From the NCBI RefSeq assembly GCF_003332275.1, contig NZ_QOVA01000004.1, forward strand, positions 122,327-186,326: a stretch of 64,000 nt of DNA, written 5' to 3'. Shown here in pieces: positions 45,195 through 54,577 of this stretch. Each line of letters begins with the position of its first letter. Position 1 is the stretch's first letter. The stretch comes from Edaphovirga cremea (GTDB lineage Bacteria; Pseudomonadota; Gammaproteobacteria; Enterobacterales; Enterobacteriaceae). Position numbers and translations under genes: made by a program. Under the pieces are notes generated by a model. The model worked only from the letters and a program-made list of their open reading frames with translations, was not told the DNA's origin and did no database searches.

Positions 45195-45414
45195 TTATCC
45201 GCATAATACCCACCCGGCTTTTGCCTCCCTGATACCTGCCCGAATATTTTTACTCCGAAGGGGTGACATCGGCACAGGCATGCGGTCTAACACGATGTTA
45301 CACTCGGCGTTCCCGCATTTTTTTGAAATCGCAAAGGTTTGGGCTACGTTCCGTAAGCAGGGAACGAATTGAATAGCATAGAAAATATTGGATTGTTATT
45401 AAGTAGGGGTTCAC

Positions 45415-46911
45415 ATGCAGGGCACCAGAATTCGTCTGTTAGTTGGTGGGTTACTGCTGGCGGCCGCCAGTAGCAACGTGCAGGCTGAAGCACTACAACC
45501 CGATCCTGCCTGGCAGCAGGGTAAGTTGGACAATGGTTTTACCTGGCAGTTACTTGCCACTCCCCAGCGGCCCAGTGACCGCATAGAATTACGTCTGATG
45601 GTCCGTGGCGGATCGTTGATTGAGGGCGCACAACAGGTGGGCTATTCCCATTTGTTACCCCATCTGGCGCTCACCCGCAGCGAGAGTTTCAGCGCCGCGC
45701 AACTCCAGTCGCTCTGGCAGCAAAGTATTGATAATGAAAAACCGCTGCCTCCGGCCGTCAGCTCTTATGATTACACCCTGTATAACCTTAGCCTGCCGAA
45801 TAACCGCCCGGATTTGCTGAAAGAAGCACTGAACTGGCTGGCAGATACTTCAGGCAAAATGGTGATAGATTCGAGCAGCGTGCAGGCTGCGGTCAATGCG
45901 CAGCAAGATCCTATCGGGACTTTTCCACCCAATACCCAGGATCCGTGGTGGCGCTACCGACTGAAAGGGTCGCCGCTGTTAGGTCATGATCCCGGCCAAA
46001 AACCTACCCGCCCGGTGAATATTGAAGAACTGAAGAAGTTCTACCAGCAGTCGTATACGCCGGATGCCATGACGCTTTATATCGTCGGTAACGTCGACAG
46101 CCGCAGTATGAGTGAGCAGATTGGTAAATTGTTCTCGACGCTGAAGGGTAAGCAGGAAGTTCCGCCGCAGATGCCGACGCTCTCTACGCTGCCTGCGCAG
46201 GCAGTGACGTTGATCGACGAGAGTTTGACGCAGGATCGGCTGTCGCTGATCTGGGACACGCCGTGGCACCCAATCCGGGATTCTCAGGCGCTGACCCGTT
46301 ACTGGCGCAGCGATCTGGCGCGTGAAGCGCTGTTCTGGCATTTACAGCAGTCGCTTAATGGAACCAAAGATCCGAAGCTGAATCTTAATCTGGGCTTTGA
46401 CTGCCGGGTGCAATATCAGCGGGCGCAGTGTGCTATCCGTATGGATACACCCAACGAAAATCTGCTGCCGGGTATGACCGTTCTGGCGAAAGAGTTGGCG
46501 AATGTGCGTGACAATGGACTGACGCAGAAAGAGTTCGATGCGTTGATCACCCTTAAAAACGATCAGTTGAGCAAACTCTTTGCCACCTATGCCCACACGG
46601 ATACCGGCTTATTGATTAGCCAACGTCTGCGTTCACAGCAGAATGGCGTCGTGGACATCGCGCCGGAGCAGTATCAGAAGGTTCGTCAGGAGTTTCTCTC
46701 GACTCTGACGCTGCCGATGCTGAACCAGGAACTGAAACAGCAGCTTTCACAGGAAGCAACGCTGGTTCTGCTACAGCCGAAAGGTGAGGTGGAAGTGAGT
46801 GTCAAAGCGTTGCAGGAAGCTTACGATGCCGTCATGATGCCAGCACCGGCGGTTATCCCGTCTGCGGATGAAGTGAAGCCTGATAACGCGGCGGGAACCA
46901 ACGCACCATAG
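45415..46911 (+). CDS. yhjJ: M16 peptidase-like protein YhjJ
   Basis: The 498-residue protein equals E. coli YhjJ in length and aligns along it (LYNLSLPNNRPDLLKEALNWLAD, YTPDAMTLYIVGNVDSRSM, LSLIWDTPWHPIRDSQAL). It has a signal peptide (cleavage after VQA) and two M16-type halves. The zinc motif HxxEH is not intact: the corresponding stretch reads SHLLPHLA, as in YhjJ generally. It is therefore probably a non-catalytic periplasmic homologue. Function unknown. Confidence 0.93.
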   Translation: MQGTRIRLLVGGLLLAAASSNVQAEALQPDPAWQQGKLDNGFTWQLLATPQRPSDRIELRLMVRGGSLIEGAQQVGYSHLLPHLALTRSESFSAAQLQSLWQQSIDNEKPLPPAVSSYDYTLYNLSLPNNRPDLLKEALNWLADTSGKMVIDSSSVQAAVNAQQDPIGTFPPNTQDPWWRYRLKGSPLLGHDPGQKPTRPVNIEELKKFYQQSYTPDAMTLYIVGNVDSRSMSEQIGKLFSTLKGKQEVPPQMPTLSTLPAQAVTLIDESLTQDRLSLIWDTPWHPIRDSQALTRYWRSDLAREALFWHLQQSLNGTKDPKLNLNLGFDCRVQYQRAQCAIRMDTPNENLLPGMTVLAKELANVRDNGLTQKEFDALITLKNDQLSKLFATYAHTDTGLLISQRLRSQQNGVVDIAPEQYQKVRQEFLSTLTLPMLNQELKQQLSQEATLVLLQPKGEVEVSVKALQEAYDAVMMPAPAVIPSADEVKPDNAAGTNAP

Positions 46912-46930
46912 CTAGCAAGCGAACAATAGA

Positions 46931-46970
46931 AAAAACGCCCCCCAGTCAGGTTTGGCTGGAGGGCGTTTTT
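46931..46970. terminator. Bidirectional terminator between yhjJ and kdgK
   Basis: AAAAACGCC...CCAGTC pairs with GGCTGG...GGCGTTTTT, with a 5-6 base loop and one mismatch. Poly-A on the left and poly-T on the right serve both converging genes. Confidence 0.9.
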
Positions 46971-47019
46971 GTCTGTCTGACTTACATGATTGTCTGACTT
47001 ACATGAATGTAGGTCGGAC

Positions 47020-47955
47020 TTATGCCTTCGGCATCGCTTCTTTCGGAATGATGGCACCGCGATACTGAATGACGGTGCTGGCGGTCAGGTGCCCGCGTTT
47101 TACCGCATCGACAGCACTGCCACCAGTCAGGCGGACAGCCAGATAGCCGGCGCTGAAGGAGTCACCGGCTGCCGTGGTATCAATTACTTTCTCTTTCGGC
47201 AATTTCACCGCAGCGACTTCGTGCTGCTCACCCTGAGCATCGGAGACGATGCAGGAATCAGCGCCACGCTTGATCACGATTTCGCTCACGCCCAGTGCGC
47301 GGGTACGGCTGATCACGTCTTCAACCGGTTTTTCTCCCCACAGCATGTCTTCGTCGTCGAGAGTCAGGAAGGCGATATCAGTGCAGGCCAGAATATCGAG
47401 ATAGGCCTGTTGGCTCTCTTCTTTGCTCTGCCACAAACGTGGACGGTAGTTGTTATCAAAAATAACTTTGCCGCCGTTGGCACGGCATTCGCGCAACAAC
47501 GTCAACAGACGCTGACGGCTTTCTGCATTCAGAATGGCGATGCTGATGCCGCTGAGGTACAGGTAGTCAAATTTTGCCAGACGCTGGCAGATGTCAGCAG
47601 AGTCCGGGCTGTCCAGCCAAAAACGCGCTGCGGCATCGTTGCGCCAGTAGTAGAACGTACGCTCACCACCTGGATCGGTCTCAATGAAATACAGGCCGGG
47701 CAATTTATTGTCCAGACGCTGGATCAGCGCGGTATCCACCCCCTCTTTCTCCCAGGCATCCAGCATTTCCTGACTGAACGTGTCGTTACCCAGCGCGGTA
47801 ACGTAATGCACCTTAAGCGCATCCGCAGGAACCTGACGTGCGATGTACACGGAGGTATTGAGAGTATCGCCGCCAAAGCCACGGCTGAGATCCGTACCTT
47901 TCTGCGACAGTTCGATCATACATTCACCGATAACGGCAATATTTTGGCTGGTCAT
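47020..47955 (-). CDS. kdgK: 2-keto-3-deoxygluconate kinase KdgK
   Basis: The 311-residue PfkB/ribokinase-family enzyme has GFGGDTLNTSVYIAR near the N-terminus and the catalytic DTTAAGDSFSAGYL near the end. It phosphorylates KDG, the product of pectate and hexuronate breakdown, to KDPG for the Entner-Doudoroff pathway. The upstream KdgR-type operator supports pectin-inducible control. It is flanked by yhjJ as in E. coli. Confidence 0.97.
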   Translation of the reverse strand: MTSQNIAVIGECMIELSQKGTDLSRGFGGDTLNTSVYIARQVPADALKVHYVTALGNDTFSQEMLDAWEKEGVDTALIQRLDNKLPGLYFIETDPGGERTFYYWRNDAAARFWLDSPDSADICQRLAKFDYLYLSGISIAILNAESRQRLLTLLRECRANGGKVIFDNNYRPRLWQSKEESQQAYLDILACTDIAFLTLDDEDMLWGEKPVEDVISRTRALGVSEIVIKRGADSCIVSDAQGEQHEVAAVKLPKEKVIDTTAAGDSFSAGYLAVRLTGGSAVDAVKRGHLTASTVIQYRGAIIPKEAMPKA

Positions 47956-48041
47956 GGAAGCTGGCCTGTGTCAGTAAAGTGAGTAAACAATACGGCGAGA
48001 ATAGCCTTAGTTTCTTAGGAACGATCTGGCGAGTCAATACT

Positions 48042-48063
48042 AATAAAACGTTGTTTCAATTTT
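48042..48063. promoter_or_regulatory. KdgR operator upstream of kdgK
   Basis: AATAAAACGTTGTTTCAATT followed by TT matches the KdgR box consensus (AATGAAAC-N-TTGTTTCATTT type) and lies about 90 bases before the kdgK start. KdgR represses pectin catabolism genes until KDG is present. Confidence 0.8.
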
Positions 48064-48129
48064 TATGACGAAGATCGTTTTTACTTGCTGTAATGACGCC
48101 AATGAGGCGGGCAGAAACCCGCCGCGAGT

Positions 48130-48336
48130 TTACTTTTTGGCTGCCGCACGCAGATCAGTCACGCTTTGACCGCCGATACCCCAGTTATCCGTATCGACCT
48201 CATCAATGGTGACGACCGTGGTCGCGGGATTTTTGCCAAGCGTATCGACCAGCAGTTGCGTCACGCCAGCAATCAGTGCCTTCTTCTGTTCAGCGGTAGC
48301 CCCTTCACGGGTAATTTTAATATTTACGTATGGCAT
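48130..48336 (-). CDS. 4-oxalocrotonate tautomerase family protein
   Basis: The 68-residue protein has the catalytic N-terminal proline (mature PYVNIKITREG), the helix AEQKKALIAGVTQLLVDTLG and the end WGIGGQSV, all typical of 4-OT family trimers or hexamers. The family isomerises unsaturated keto acids; the physiological substrate of this copy is unknown. It is 174 bases upstream of kdgK on the same strand and on the far side of the KdgR box. Confidence 0.88.
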   Translation of the reverse strand: MPYVNIKITREGATAEQKKALIAGVTQLLVDTLGKNPATTVVTIDEVDTDNWGIGGQSVTDLRAAAKK

Positions 48337-48381
48337 GGCATCTCCAAATGAATATCAATCGAGTGGCTGCGGTATCTATGA

Positions 48382-48585
48382 ATGTCGGAATTCACTGTAA
48401 GCCGTCAACCCTGTTCCTGCCAGTTTTGTTTACCTGTTTGGGTACGGAAATGGCAACAGGATCACCCTGAAGCACCAGAGAAACCGCTCTCGCCTGAGCG
48501 TTATTTTGCCGCGATCAATGCACATAGCGATCCTTCGACTGAAACAGGCGTAATAGTGCAGATTCAGCTAAGGTTAATCAGATAA
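48382..48585 (+). pseudogene. Possible remnant of pdeH (yhjH)
   Basis: A 67-codon frame includes PEKPLSPERYFAAI, which resembles the LPPDRYFTEI stretch of E. coli PdeH as I remember it. It lies exactly between kdgK and yhjG, where E. coli has pdeH. The rest of the roughly 255-residue EAL protein is missing: no EAL, DDFG or EGVE motif is present. The assignment rests on ten residues and synteny; it could also be a chance frame. Confidence 0.4.
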
Positions 48586-48614
48586 ATTCACTTTTTATCT
48601 GACGGGAATAGCTC

Positions 48615-50723
48615 ATGACACGCACAGGAAAAACCGTAAGTTGGATTGTGGGTGTTCTGGTGGTCGTGTTTGCAGTACTGATTATTTTTATCATCACTTT
48701 CGACTGGAACCGCCTGAAACCCACCATTAACCAGAAAGTTTCCACAGAACTTAACCGTCCCTTCGCCATCCGCGGCGATCTGGGTGTGGACTGGTCGCGC
48801 AAACGTGAAGAAGGCGGTTGGCGCGCATGGGTGCCGTGGCCGCATATCCATGCTGAAGACATCGTGTTGGGCAATCCTGAAAATATTCCTGCGACCAAAG
48901 ATCTTGGCGATAACATGGTCACGCTGCAACGCATCGATGCCAGCATTGCGCCCCTGGCGTTGCTTGGCAAAGAGGTAAGAATTCCCCGAATTTGGCTGAA
49001 ACAGCCCAATGCTTCACTGCAACGGCTGGCAAACGGGGACAATAACTGGACCTTCAATCTTGCGAACAGCGAGCAGAAAGATCCGCAGCAACCCCCGTCC
49101 GACTGGTCAGTGAATATCAATGACATCGTGTTCGATCGCGGCCAGATTGACTATAAAGATGCTCCGTTGAAAGCCGACTTCCGTGCGGTGATCGATCCGC
49201 TGGGTAAACCGTTGCCTTTCAGTGAGGTGACCGGCGAAAAAACTAAAAAAACCGTCGCAGACAAGGAGCGCAAAGAAAGTCAGGATGTGGAGAAAATTAA
49301 CACCAAAGACGTGCCGGATTATGTTTTTGGCTGGAAAGTTGACGGCAAATACCACGGCGAAGCGCTTGCTGGCAGCGGTAAAGTCGGTGGCATGCTCTCC
49401 CTGAAAGATGCCGCTATCCCTTTCCCCTTACAGGCCGATGTGCGTTCCGGCGACACGCGGGTGGTGGTCGCGGGGACATTGCTTGACCCAATGAATTTCG
49501 GCAGCCTGGATTTGCAGCTTAAATTATCCGGCCAGACCCTGTCTGATCTCTATGGCCTGACGGGCGTATTGTTGCCGCAGACGCCACCATACTCCACAGA
49601 CGGCCATCTGACGGCAAAACTGCATGAGAAGGGTGGCGCGTATTACCACTATCAAAATTTCAATGGCAAAATCGGTGACAGCGATATTCATGGTTCGCTG
49701 ACTTACCGCGCCAGTAAACCCCGTCCCAAACTTATCGGCGAAGTGGTATCCAAACAGCTGCGTTTTGCCGATCTGGCTCCGCTGATTGGTGCCGACTCGA
49801 ATAAAGACAAGGCGAAACGGGGCGAAACGGCCCGTCAGCCTGCGGATCGCGTTTTACCGGTTGAGAAGTTTGATACCAAAAACTGGGACGTCATGGATGC
49901 CGACGTAAAATACTCGGCCAAGCGTATCGAACATGGCAAATCACTGCCGCTGAGCGATCTGAGTACCCATCTGGTGCTGGATAACGGCGAGTTGCTGCTC
50001 GATCCGCTACGCTTTGGCGTTGCGGGAGGGAATCTCAATTCGACGGTTCGTCTGGAAGGCAATAAGTCGCCAATGCATGGGCGGGTGGATATGCATGCGC
50101 GAAACTTCCAGCTAAAAGAGCTGCTGCCCAACGTGGAATCGATGCGCAAGAGCCTCGGCCAACTTAATGGTGATGCGAAACTGACCGGAACCGGGAACTC
50201 GATTGCGGCGCTGCTGGGTACCAGTAACGGCGAGATGCGGCTGTTGATTAACGACGGTGTGATCAGCCGCAGCCTGATGGAAATCCTCGGTCTCAACGTC
50301 GGTAACTATCTGGTCGCGCAACTGTTTGGCGATGATGAGGTCGCCATTAACTGTGCGGCGGCGGACGTCAGTATCAAGAATGGGGTGGGGAGTCCGCGGC
50401 TATTCGTGTTTGACACCGAAAACGCCATTATCAATATCAGCGGCACCACCAACTTCGCCAACGAACGCCTCGATTTGTCGATCAATCCAGAGAGCAAAGG
50501 GATGCGCATCCTGACGTTGCGTTCACCACTTTACGTCAAAGGTACTTTTAAAAATCCGGATGCCGGGGTAAAAGCCGGGCCGTTGATTGCCCGAGGCGCA
50601 GCGGCCGTTGCGCTGGGGGCGGTGGTGGCACCGGCGGCGGCGTTGCTGGCGCTGATTTCACCGAGCAAAGGTGAAGAGAATCAGTGCGGACCCCTATTGC
50701 AAAAAATGAAGCAAGCCAAGTAA
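48615..50723 (+). CDS. yhjG: AsmA family protein YhjG
   Basis: The 702-residue protein has one N-terminal membrane anchor (residues 8-29) and a large periplasmic AsmA-like domain: FDWNRLKPTINQKVSTELNRPFAI at the start, and LNGDAKLTGTGNSIAALLG and SLMEILGLNVGNYLVAQLFGDD near the end. E. coli YhjG is of similar length and occupies the same place. AsmA-like proteins are bridge-like lipid transporters linking inner and outer membranes; the specific role of YhjG is unknown. Confidence 0.93.
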   Translation: MTRTGKTVSWIVGVLVVVFAVLIIFIITFDWNRLKPTINQKVSTELNRPFAIRGDLGVDWSRKREEGGWRAWVPWPHIHAEDIVLGNPENIPATKDLGDNMVTLQRIDASIAPLALLGKEVRIPRIWLKQPNASLQRLANGDNNWTFNLANSEQKDPQQPPSDWSVNINDIVFDRGQIDYKDAPLKADFRAVIDPLGKPLPFSEVTGEKTKKTVADKERKESQDVEKINTKDVPDYVFGWKVDGKYHGEALAGSGKVGGMLSLKDAAIPFPLQADVRSGDTRVVVAGTLLDPMNFGSLDLQLKLSGQTLSDLYGLTGVLLPQTPPYSTDGHLTAKLHEKGGAYYHYQNFNGKIGDSDIHGSLTYRASKPRPKLIGEVVSKQLRFADLAPLIGADSNKDKAKRGETARQPADRVLPVEKFDTKNWDVMDADVKYSAKRIEHGKSLPLSDLSTHLVLDNGELLLDPLRFGVAGGNLNSTVRLEGNKSPMHGRVDMHARNFQLKELLPNVESMRKSLGQLNGDAKLTGTGNSIAALLGTSNGEMRLLINDGVISRSLMEILGLNVGNYLVAQLFGDDEVAINCAAADVSIKNGVGSPRLFVFDTENAIINISGTTNFANERLDLSINPESKGMRILTLRSPLYVKGTFKNPDAGVKAGPLIARGAAAVALGAVVAPAAALLALISPSKGEENQCGPLLQKMKQAK

Positions 50724-50731
50724 AACCAACG

Positions 50732-50752
50732 GGATCCCTGATACAGGGATCC
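50732..50752. terminator. Hairpin between convergent yhjG and cdh
   Basis: A perfect 9-bp stem GGATCCCTG / CAGGGATCC with a 3-base loop lies in the 33-base gap between the two converging genes. There is no T-run. Confidence 0.5.
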
Positions 50753-50756
50753 TGCG

Positions 50757-51533
50757 TTATGCCGCTGGCGGGAGATCCAGGACTGCGCAACGATGGTCCT
50801 GAATCTCTTCGACAGAGGCCAGATTCAGGGTCAGCAGATTACGTTGACTCGCCAGCAGCAGGAATTCCCCCCCAGGGACGACAGTCATTGCCAAACCGAA
50901 GTGCCCCATATTTTCCCTGGCTTGCGGCACCCCCTCTGCCAGAAGCCTGAATGCCCCTTTGGTATTTAGCTCTTGCGCACTGACCCTGCGAGCCAGATAA
51001 GCGTGACCGCGCAGTTTTTCCGGCAAAGGTTGCCAGCGATAGCTGAGTTGCCCGGCCTGTGCGCTTAATTGATTTTTCACTTCAGGTAGCAAGCATGAGA
51101 TATGGATGTGTAATTGATTTTGCGTACGCCCCCATTCAGAGTTTATTGCCAAGGAAATATTGCTGTCATCGATGGGCATACCGCGCTTTTCTGCCATAAA
51201 ATGCCGCGCCTGCCAAGCCAGGGAAAAGAAGTTGGGTGTTTCGACCTTAAGAAGCTGCGGGCTTTCCATACCGGTTATTTTAGCGCTGGGTATCAGCAGA
51301 TACTGTAGCGGACCGTTGCGATCTTTCAGTACCACAAACCCCGCGGGTTCATCGACCTGCGCACAGGGCAGCGGTTTTCCCGTTGCACGCTGATTTGGCA
51401 GGCATTGTTCGCTGAGGATATGCCAGAGCACATCGGGATGGGAAGGATGCGGCCAAAAACGGTAGACAGCCGCTGAGGCGAGGATCAGCAGTAAAAACCC
51501 CAGGGTAAAAAACAGGCGACGTTGACGGAACAT
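50757..51533 (-). CDS. cdh: CDP-diacylglycerol pyrophosphatase Cdh
   Basis: The 258-residue protein (E. coli Cdh 251) has an N-terminal membrane anchor and a HIT-like fold with the catalytic triad region QNQLHIHISC. It hydrolyses CDP-diacylglycerol to CMP and phosphatidate at the inner membrane. In E. coli cdh is elsewhere (near sbp), so its place between yhjG and yhjE is a lineage-specific arrangement. Confidence 0.92.
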   Translation of the reverse strand: MFRQRRLFFTLGFLLLILASAAVYRFWPHPSHPDVLWHILSEQCLPNQRATGKPLPCAQVDEPAGFVVLKDRNGPLQYLLIPSAKITGMESPQLLKVETPNFFSLAWQARHFMAEKRGMPIDDSNISLAINSEWGRTQNQLHIHISCLLPEVKNQLSAQAGQLSYRWQPLPEKLRGHAYLARRVSAQELNTKGAFRLLAEGVPQARENMGHFGLAMTVVPGGEFLLLASQRNLLTLNLASVEEIQDHRCAVLDLPPAA

Positions 51534-51626
51534 GGAGGATTTTTCTCAGTGGAGATAACTGTTACGCAGCATAGAGGCGGTAGCAATGTCATTCCAATGA
51601 AAAATTGATGAAGCAGGAAATAAACC

Positions 51627-51647
51627 GGCGCTGCAAGAGGCAGCGCC
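51627..51647 (-). terminator. Hairpin after yhjE
   Basis: GGCGCTGC pairs with GCAGCGCC over a 5-base loop, 11 bases beyond the yhjE stop on the minus strand, followed by GGTTTATTT. Confidence 0.65.
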
Positions 51648-51657
51648 GTGAAGGACT

Positions 51658-52980
51658 TTACAGTGATTCGTGGCGTGTTTCTTTCGACAACAGCAGCGCA
51701 ATCAGCGTGATGGTCGCCATGGAAGCCAGATAGAGACCCACATAGAACAGACCATAATTGGTCGCCAGCCAGGTGGCGATATACGGCGCTACCGATGCGC
51801 CGAGAATCGAGGCGAAGTTATACGAGAAAGAGGCGCCGGTATAACGCACTTCGGTGGGAAACAGTTCCGGCAGCAGCGCACCCATAGGGCCGAACGTCAT
51901 CCCCATGATGATAAAGCCGATCACCAGAAATGCCATAACCAGCACCGTAGAACCTGAACCCAGCAGCGTTGGGAAGCTCAATGCAAACACAATCATCAGC
52001 ATCGTCACGCCAATCATGGTTTTGCGACGGCCAAAACTGTCTGCCATCTGTCCGGCAACGGGTACCAGCAGACCAAACCCAATCACGCCAAGCATCAGCA
52101 TCAGGAGGAAGTTGTTACGCGTATAACCGAGCCCCAGCGGTGGCGCGGTCGTGCCGTAGGTCAACGAATACACTGTCATGATATAGAACAGCGTATAGGT
52201 TGCCAGCATGATGAACGTTCCCAGAATGGTCGCTTTCATATGTTTGCTGAATAGCGTGCCAATCGGGATGCGCACCTGCTTACCGGCCTTGGCAACTTTG
52301 GCGAAGATCGGCGTTTCATGCAGGGAGACGCGGACATACAGGCCGATCAAAACCAGAACCGCCGAGAGCAGGAACGGGATACGCCAGCCCCAACTGATGA
52401 ACTGTTCGTCAGTCAGCAACCATGAGAGCAGCAGGAACATCCCGTTGGCGAAGAAAAACCCGATGGGGGCTCCCAACTGTGGGAAGGAACCATAGAGCGC
52501 ACGCTTATTCGCCGGCGCATTTTCCGTTGCCAGCAGCGCCGCGCCGCCCCATTCACCGCCCAGTCCCAGACCCTGGCCGAAGCGGGCCAGTGCCAGTAAC
52601 AGCGGGGCAAACACGCCAATAGTTGCATAACCGGGCAACAGGCCGATCACTACGGTAGAAATCCCCATGGTGAGCAGCGAGGCAACCAGCGTCACTTTTC
52701 GGCCTACGCGGTCACCGAAGTGGCCGAACACCGCAGAACCGATCGGGCGGGCGATAAAGGCGATGGCAAATGTCGCCAATGATTGCAATGTGGCTGCCGT
52801 CGGATCGCCCTGAGGGAAAAAGATATGCGGAAACACAATGACTGCTGCGGTGGCATAAATATAAAAGTCAAAAAACTCGATAGCCGTCCCGACCAGCGAG
52901 GCAATAATGACTTTGCTACGCGAGTTGGTTGGAATAGATTCTGATTCTGAATCAACAGGTTGAGTGATGCTGGCTTGCAT
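51658..52980 (-). CDS. yhjE: MHS family metabolite:H+ symporter YhjE
   Basis: The 440-residue protein has twelve membrane helices and MHS/MFS signatures: GTAIEFFDFYIYATAAVIVFP, GHFGDRVGRKVTL, RFGQGLGLGGEWGGAALL and ADSFGRRKTMIG. It matches E. coli YhjE (440). Relatives carry shikimate, proline/betaine or dicarboxylates; the YhjE substrate is unknown. It sits beside yhjD as in E. coli. Confidence 0.93.
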   Translation of the reverse strand: MQASITQPVDSESESIPTNSRSKVIIASLVGTAIEFFDFYIYATAAVIVFPHIFFPQGDPTAATLQSLATFAIAFIARPIGSAVFGHFGDRVGRKVTLVASLLTMGISTVVIGLLPGYATIGVFAPLLLALARFGQGLGLGGEWGGAALLATENAPANKRALYGSFPQLGAPIGFFFANGMFLLLSWLLTDEQFISWGWRIPFLLSAVLVLIGLYVRVSLHETPIFAKVAKAGKQVRIPIGTLFSKHMKATILGTFIMLATYTLFYIMTVYSLTYGTTAPPLGLGYTRNNFLLMLMLGVIGFGLLVPVAGQMADSFGRRKTMIGVTMLMIVFALSFPTLLGSGSTVLVMAFLVIGFIIMGMTFGPMGALLPELFPTEVRYTGASFSYNFASILGASVAPYIATWLATNYGLFYVGLYLASMATITLIALLLSKETRHESL

Positions 52981-53309
52981 AAATGTTTCTTATTGATAAT
53001 TTCTGAAAAAAATCATCTTAAAGCACAGTAAACAGCAGGATCAATGGGGTCACTTTGTGGCTATTGGCAATAAAACGTCCAAAAAGGACAATCTCTGTTG
53101 ATTCGACTTTTTCGCCATTCATAAGTTTGATGTATGGATTAAATTCAGAATAACACACTGTAAAATTAAAAAATAAAAGCATCGCTTTAGTCAGATATGC
53201 TGGTTTTTACGCTGGCATACCTTTTGTATCGGAATGATACACTGGTTATTTGCCTTAAAAATAGCGTGAAACACCAGTCACGCGGAGATGACTGGTGTGT
53301 TAGCAAGGT
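52981..53309. other. Intergenic region yhjD-yhjE
   Basis: About 330 AT-rich bases upstream of yhjE; both flanking genes are on the minus strand. It holds the yhjE promoter and the yhjD terminator and no supportable gene. Confidence 0.5.
53271..53298 (-). terminator. Hairpin after yhjD
   Basis: A perfect 10-bp stem ACACCAGTCA / TGACTGGTGT with an 8-base loop lies 12 bases after the yhjD stop. Confidence 0.7.
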
Positions 53310-54332
53310 CTAGGCAGATTTTCCACGACCTGGTTCAGGCATGGTTTCATCACCTTTATATTTCGCGGTCGCAATCCAGGCAGCACAAAATAGCGTCAGG
53401 CGAGCGAAAAAATAGAAGAAGGCCATCAGTCCGATAACTGAACCGAAGGCGGCACCTGAGGGGGAACTCGCCAACCGTGGCAGCATCATGGTCATCACAA
53501 ATTTGATCGCTTCAAAGCCAATTGCTGCGATCAATGTTCCGCGCAGCAGGGCTTTCCTCTTCGGTTTATGGCGGGGCAGAATCCAGAATATCCAGAGGAA
53601 TAACAGGTAATTGGCGGCAATCGAGATGGTGAGCGCAATAATGGTCATCACCGGGCGCAGCCATTCAATGCCGCCCAGACCGAGCGCATCAACGATGGTC
53701 TGCTGTGCCGAACCGGCGATGGATGTCAGCGACAGCGTGATAATAAGTGCGATAACCAGACCGGTAAGTGAAATAAAGTCACGGACATAGCGGGAAAAGA
53801 TCTTTTCCTTATCTTTCGGATTGCGTTCCCAGACATCGCGGGATTGCGCGTGGATGGCTTCCCGCAAATTTCCCATCCAACTGATGCCTGAATACAACGC
53901 AATAAACAGCCCGGAAATCCCAACGGCAGTACGCTGCTGAATGGCCGTGTTCACGGTGCTTTTCAGGGTCGATGCCAGCGCAGGATCGCTGATGCTATTG
54001 ACGATTTTGTTGATCAGCTCGGCCAGCAGGTCGGGGTTGGAGGCCAACACAAACCCGACTGCGGCGAAGGAGACCATCAAAATCGGAATCAGCGACAGGA
54101 AGGAGAAGTAAGTGATCGCAGCACCAAACTGGCTGCCCAATCTGTCGTTGAATCGATCGGTGGCACGAATCAGATGGGCCACGGCAGGCCAGGCCTGAAT
54201 CCGCGAGACCAGCCGTGAAAAGGTGGACAATGTTTGATCCACTTTTTGATTGCCGGTTTTCATGGTGATCAGTGGTTTTTCGCTGTTTTCACTGTCAGGC
54301 GTATCCGTTTTTTTTTCTGCAACAATAGGCAT
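53310..54332 (-). CDS. yhjD: Inner membrane protein YhjD (YihY/BrkB family)
   Basis: The 340-residue protein has a charged N-terminus and about six membrane segments with the YihY signature GAAITYFSFLSLIPILMV and LYSGISWMGNLREAIHAQSRDVWERNP. It matches E. coli YhjD, which was linked to lipid IVA export because an altered YhjD suppresses loss of Kdo. The normal function is unsettled. Confidence 0.92.
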   Translation of the reverse strand: MPIVAEKKTDTPDSENSEKPLITMKTGNQKVDQTLSTFSRLVSRIQAWPAVAHLIRATDRFNDRLGSQFGAAITYFSFLSLIPILMVSFAAVGFVLASNPDLLAELINKIVNSISDPALASTLKSTVNTAIQQRTAVGISGLFIALYSGISWMGNLREAIHAQSRDVWERNPKDKEKIFSRYVRDFISLTGLVIALIITLSLTSIAGSAQQTIVDALGLGGIEWLRPVMTIIALTISIAANYLLFLWIFWILPRHKPKRKALLRGTLIAAIGFEAIKFVMTMMLPRLASSPSGAAFGSVIGLMAFFYFFARLTLFCAAWIATAKYKGDETMPEPGRGKSA

Positions 54333-54577
54333 TAATCAGCAGTTTCCTTAGCAAGACAAGAATAATTCCTGAATAAATTATAGCTGACATGGCGGCAGGC
54401 GTGGCCTTGCGCGAAAACGAGCGGTTACTCCATGTACGTTTTCATTATACCCGTGACAGCGGAAGGCGCGGTCTGAAACATCGACTCCAGTTGATTCATC
54501 AACCAACTCTATTGTGCGAATTAATGAGACAGTGAAAACCATTATGCCGTATTTATAAGTGTAAATTGATGTACTGG

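Noticed and set aside
46990..47982. 330-codon plus-strand frame opposite kdgK
   Set aside because: It is antisense to an unmistakable KdgK and includes the terminator region.
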